From Ruminococcaceae bacterium UBA1691 (GTDB taxonomy: Bacteria; Bacillota; Clostridia; Oscillospirales; Acutalibacteraceae): a stretch of DNA of 6,143 nt. Each line of letters opens with the position of its first letter. Position 1 is the stretch's first letter. The position numbers and the translations under genes were made by a program. This document shows, piece by piece, positions 4,599 through 6,143 of this stretch. The notes beneath the pieces were generated by a model, which did not search any database, was not told where the DNA came from, and saw only the letters and a program-made list of their open reading frames with translations. The DNA lies in assembly GCA_002320555.1 (NCBI GenBank), contig DCJV01000122.1, forward strand, positions 1 through 6,143, given 5' to 3'.

Positions 4599-5677
4599 TA
4601 TATATCACAATGGGTTTTACTATCTTTTCTTGTGTCAAATCTTGTTCCAATGAATTTATGAAACAGTAAAGCGAATATCATTCCGAAAATAACACCTAAA
4701 ATGGTATCTACGATTCTCAGAACAACGGCACCTTGTATGCCGTAAATTCCTGTTGCCATCATTAACGCACCGAAGCAATTGAGCGCTGTCTTGTATCGAT
4801 AATCTGTGCAAAAACCAAGACATAAACCGCCTAACGGTCCCATGAGTGGATGAAAGGATTCTGGTGTGATGTGAAAAATCAAAAAAATGCTCCAGAACCG
4901 ACGAATACCCCTATGATACGTTGCCAGAACCGAGGAGTCACGTTATCAGAATAAGGATATTCTGACAACAGGGATGCACAGGCAAATCCCATCCACATAA
5001 ATCTTTCCACCCCAAAAAACTGTCCTGCAGTTAATACTAGACTTACACCAATAGCCATACGCAACTGCCATAGATGCACTATATTATGTAAATTAAATTT
5101 GAGAATGACATGATGGAAACGAATATTAGAATGCATATGCCGATGTTTTCTATACAGAATAATCGCACAAATAAGGTATCCTAAAAGTGCTAACATAGCT
5201 CTTTTCTTGAGTGCATCTCCATAAACAGGATTACCCGATAAATAAACATAGGCAAAACTATAGAGCCCGCCGTTACCAAGTTCTGGCCTTTGTGAGGTAA
5301 TATAGAGCAATGTAAAAAAGCTCACAAAGTGAAGAAGGATTGCAACAAAAGGGGGGGGTAACCGCCACTGCGCTGGGCGTTAATAATAGAATTCCTAGTG
5401 CAATTGCCAAAGTTACCAGAGTATCCCCGACGCAATATTCAAAATTGACAAAGCGAATTCCCAAAAGGATACAGAATAAAGCTACAGCCAAAGGAGTATT
5501 TTCCTGTCCAAATAAACTGGAAAGCGTACCAATAAATAATATTGCAAAAGCTACAATTAACATGGAACGTACCGCCATTGCAACCCAGTAAAAAAGTTTT
5601 TCTTTGAAAGTGGTACATTGAGAAATTTTACGTTTTAGAACAGAAGGATCCATTTGTAAAGCATGATAAAAATTCAT
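4598..5677 (-). pseudogene. FUSC-family membrane transporter gene with two frameshifts
   Basis: Three overlapping minus-strand frames (5677-5273, 5325-4879, 4882-4598) encode consecutive parts of one membrane protein of the FUSC / aromatic-acid exporter type. With one C removed from the C8 run (plus-strand G8, 5351-5358) and one T added to the T7 run (plus-strand A7, 4881-4887), they join into a continuous protein of about 359 residues. It begins MNFYHALQMDPSVLKRK and contains hydrophobic segments near residues 30-52, 60-75, 85-105, 110-126 and 163-180, with several more in the C-terminal half. Recognisable parts include ELGNGGLYSFAYVYLSGNP, RFHHVILKFN and PLMGPLGGLCLGFCTDYRYK. The ATG at 5677 has GGAG ten bases upstream, inside the end of the MarR gene. 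Family members are thought to export aromatic or other organic acids; the substrate is unknown here. As read, the gene would give only 134 residues with a false C-terminus. Assembly error at the homopolymers, genuine decay and phase variation are all possible. Confidence 0.8.
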
Positions 5678-5684
5678 TTATTTA

Positions 5685-6116
5685 TTACTCCAGTTCTTCG
5701 CTTTTTATGTGAGAAACTATTTTATCGGTACACTGTAAGAATTCTTCAAAATCTGATCCAGTATTTCTCCATAAATCATAAAATGGCTGCAAAATGATTT
5801 CATACCCTTTTTTTAATTCTGAAATTCCTGTAGCAGTGAGATATATTTTATAGCTGCGTTCATCATGAAGTTGTTTTTCCTTGCGAATGCAATTTTTTTC
5901 AATTAAACTTTTCAGGCAACGGCTCACAGCCTCCTTTTTCATTCCACTGCGTTGGCTGAGTAAAACAGGAGTGTTTTGCTCCTGTTCTAAATAAAGCCAT
6001 GCCAATAGCTCACATTCGCTAACCGTTAAGTTTGTTTGTTTTGTAGGCAGGAGCAATCGAGTCAGCTTTTGAACCTGTTGCCGATAGTACACCATATCCA
6101 TCCAGTCAATATTCAT
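5685..6116 (-). CDS. MarR-family transcriptional regulator
   Basis: The product is a 143-residue winged-helix DNA-binding protein, the usual length for the MarR family. An N-terminal helix leads into the winged helix from about residue 32 (TVSECELLAWLY), with the recognition-helix region KKEAVSRCLKSLIEKNCI, the wing DERSYKIYLTATG (the family D-x-R-x(3-5)-LT-x-G pattern), and a C-terminal dimerisation helix. Such proteins act as dimers that repress nearby genes and release DNA when they bind aromatic or other small ligands. The transporter gene starts only seven bases after its stop codon, so the two form an operon and the regulator probably controls its own unit. The ATG at 6116 is chosen over an in-frame TTG at 6122 because GAGAGG (6130-6125) is eight bases from the ATG but two from the TTG. 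Its promoter lies outside the window. Base composition is AT-rich, unlike rpsB-tsf. Confidence 0.9.
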   Translation of the reverse strand: MNIDWMDMVYYRQQVQKLTRLLLPTKQTNLTVSECELLAWLYLEQEQNTPVLLSQRSGMKKEAVSRCLKSLIEKNCIRKEKQLHDERSYKIYLTATGISELKKGYEIILQPFYDLWRNTGSDFEEFLQCTDKIVSHIKSEELE

Positions 6117-6124
6117 ACTCAATA

Positions 6125-6130
6125 CCTCTC
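6125..6130 (-). promoter_or_regulatory. Ribosome binding site of the MarR-family gene
   Basis: On the minus strand GAGAGG lies eight bases before the ATG at 6116. It decides the start in favour of that ATG over the TTG at 6122. Confidence 0.65.
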
Positions 6131-6143
6131 TATATTATTAACT

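Noticed and set aside
4879..4890. Programmed -1 frameshift at the T7 run in the transporter gene
   Set aside because: The heptamer before the stop begins with A rather than T, so it is not a standard slippery site, no stimulatory structure is evident, and a second unrelated frameshift exists in the same gene.
5340..5591. Plus-strand open frame of 83 codons
   Set aside because: It is antisense to the conserved FUSC-type coding sequence and has no ribosome-binding site.
6132..6137. TAATAT on the minus strand as the -10 box of the MarR gene
   Set aside because: Transcription would start on top of the ribosome-binding site, leaving no usable leader, and the -35 region is outside the window.

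Overview
The window looks like chromosomal DNA of a moderately GC-rich low-GC-phylum (Firmicutes) anaerobe, most likely a gut member of the Clostridia. The pointers are strong AGGAGG ribosome-binding sites, consensus sigma-A promoters, an oxygen-sensitive iron-sulfur enoate-reductase-type enzyme, a clostridial-style Rex-like operator, and the S2/EF-Ts gene pair. The genus cannot be fixed from the sequence alone.

Region 1 (1-2173) is a single-gene unit. A near-perfect sigma-A promoter (TTGACA, 17 bp, TATAAT) overlaps an 18-bp palindrome that matches the clostridial Rex (NADH/NAD+ sensor) operator at 13 of 14 defined positions. It drives a 657-residue flavin/[4Fe-4S]/FAD oxidoreductase of the 2,4-dienoyl-CoA reductase / 2-enoate reductase / BaiCD family. 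Two tandem hairpins follow the gene. The arrangement suggests an NADH-consuming reductase that is made when NADH accumulates.

Region 2 (about 2290-4416) is the translation operon rpsB-tsf (ribosomal protein S2 and elongation factor Ts). It has its own extended -10 promoter, a leader of about 144 nt with mutually exclusive stems, a second large structured element in the rpsB-tsf gap, and a strong terminator after tsf. The pyrH-frr genes that usually follow tsf are absent here.

Region 3 (about 4421-6143) is clearly more AT-rich and reads on the opposite strand. It carries a MarR-family regulator followed seven bases later by a FUSC-type membrane transporter gene. The transporter frame is broken twice, once at a C8 run and once at a T7 run (coding strand). 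The gap between tsf and this unit contains a short open frame that may be a gene remnant. The composition change suggests an acquired or rearranged segment placed behind the tsf terminator.

No tRNA, rRNA, CRISPR array, insertion sequence or integrase was seen. I found no convincing new multi-gene system. The most interesting signals are the Rex-like operator, the two unexplained RNA structures of the rpsB-tsf operon, and the doubly frameshifted transporter.
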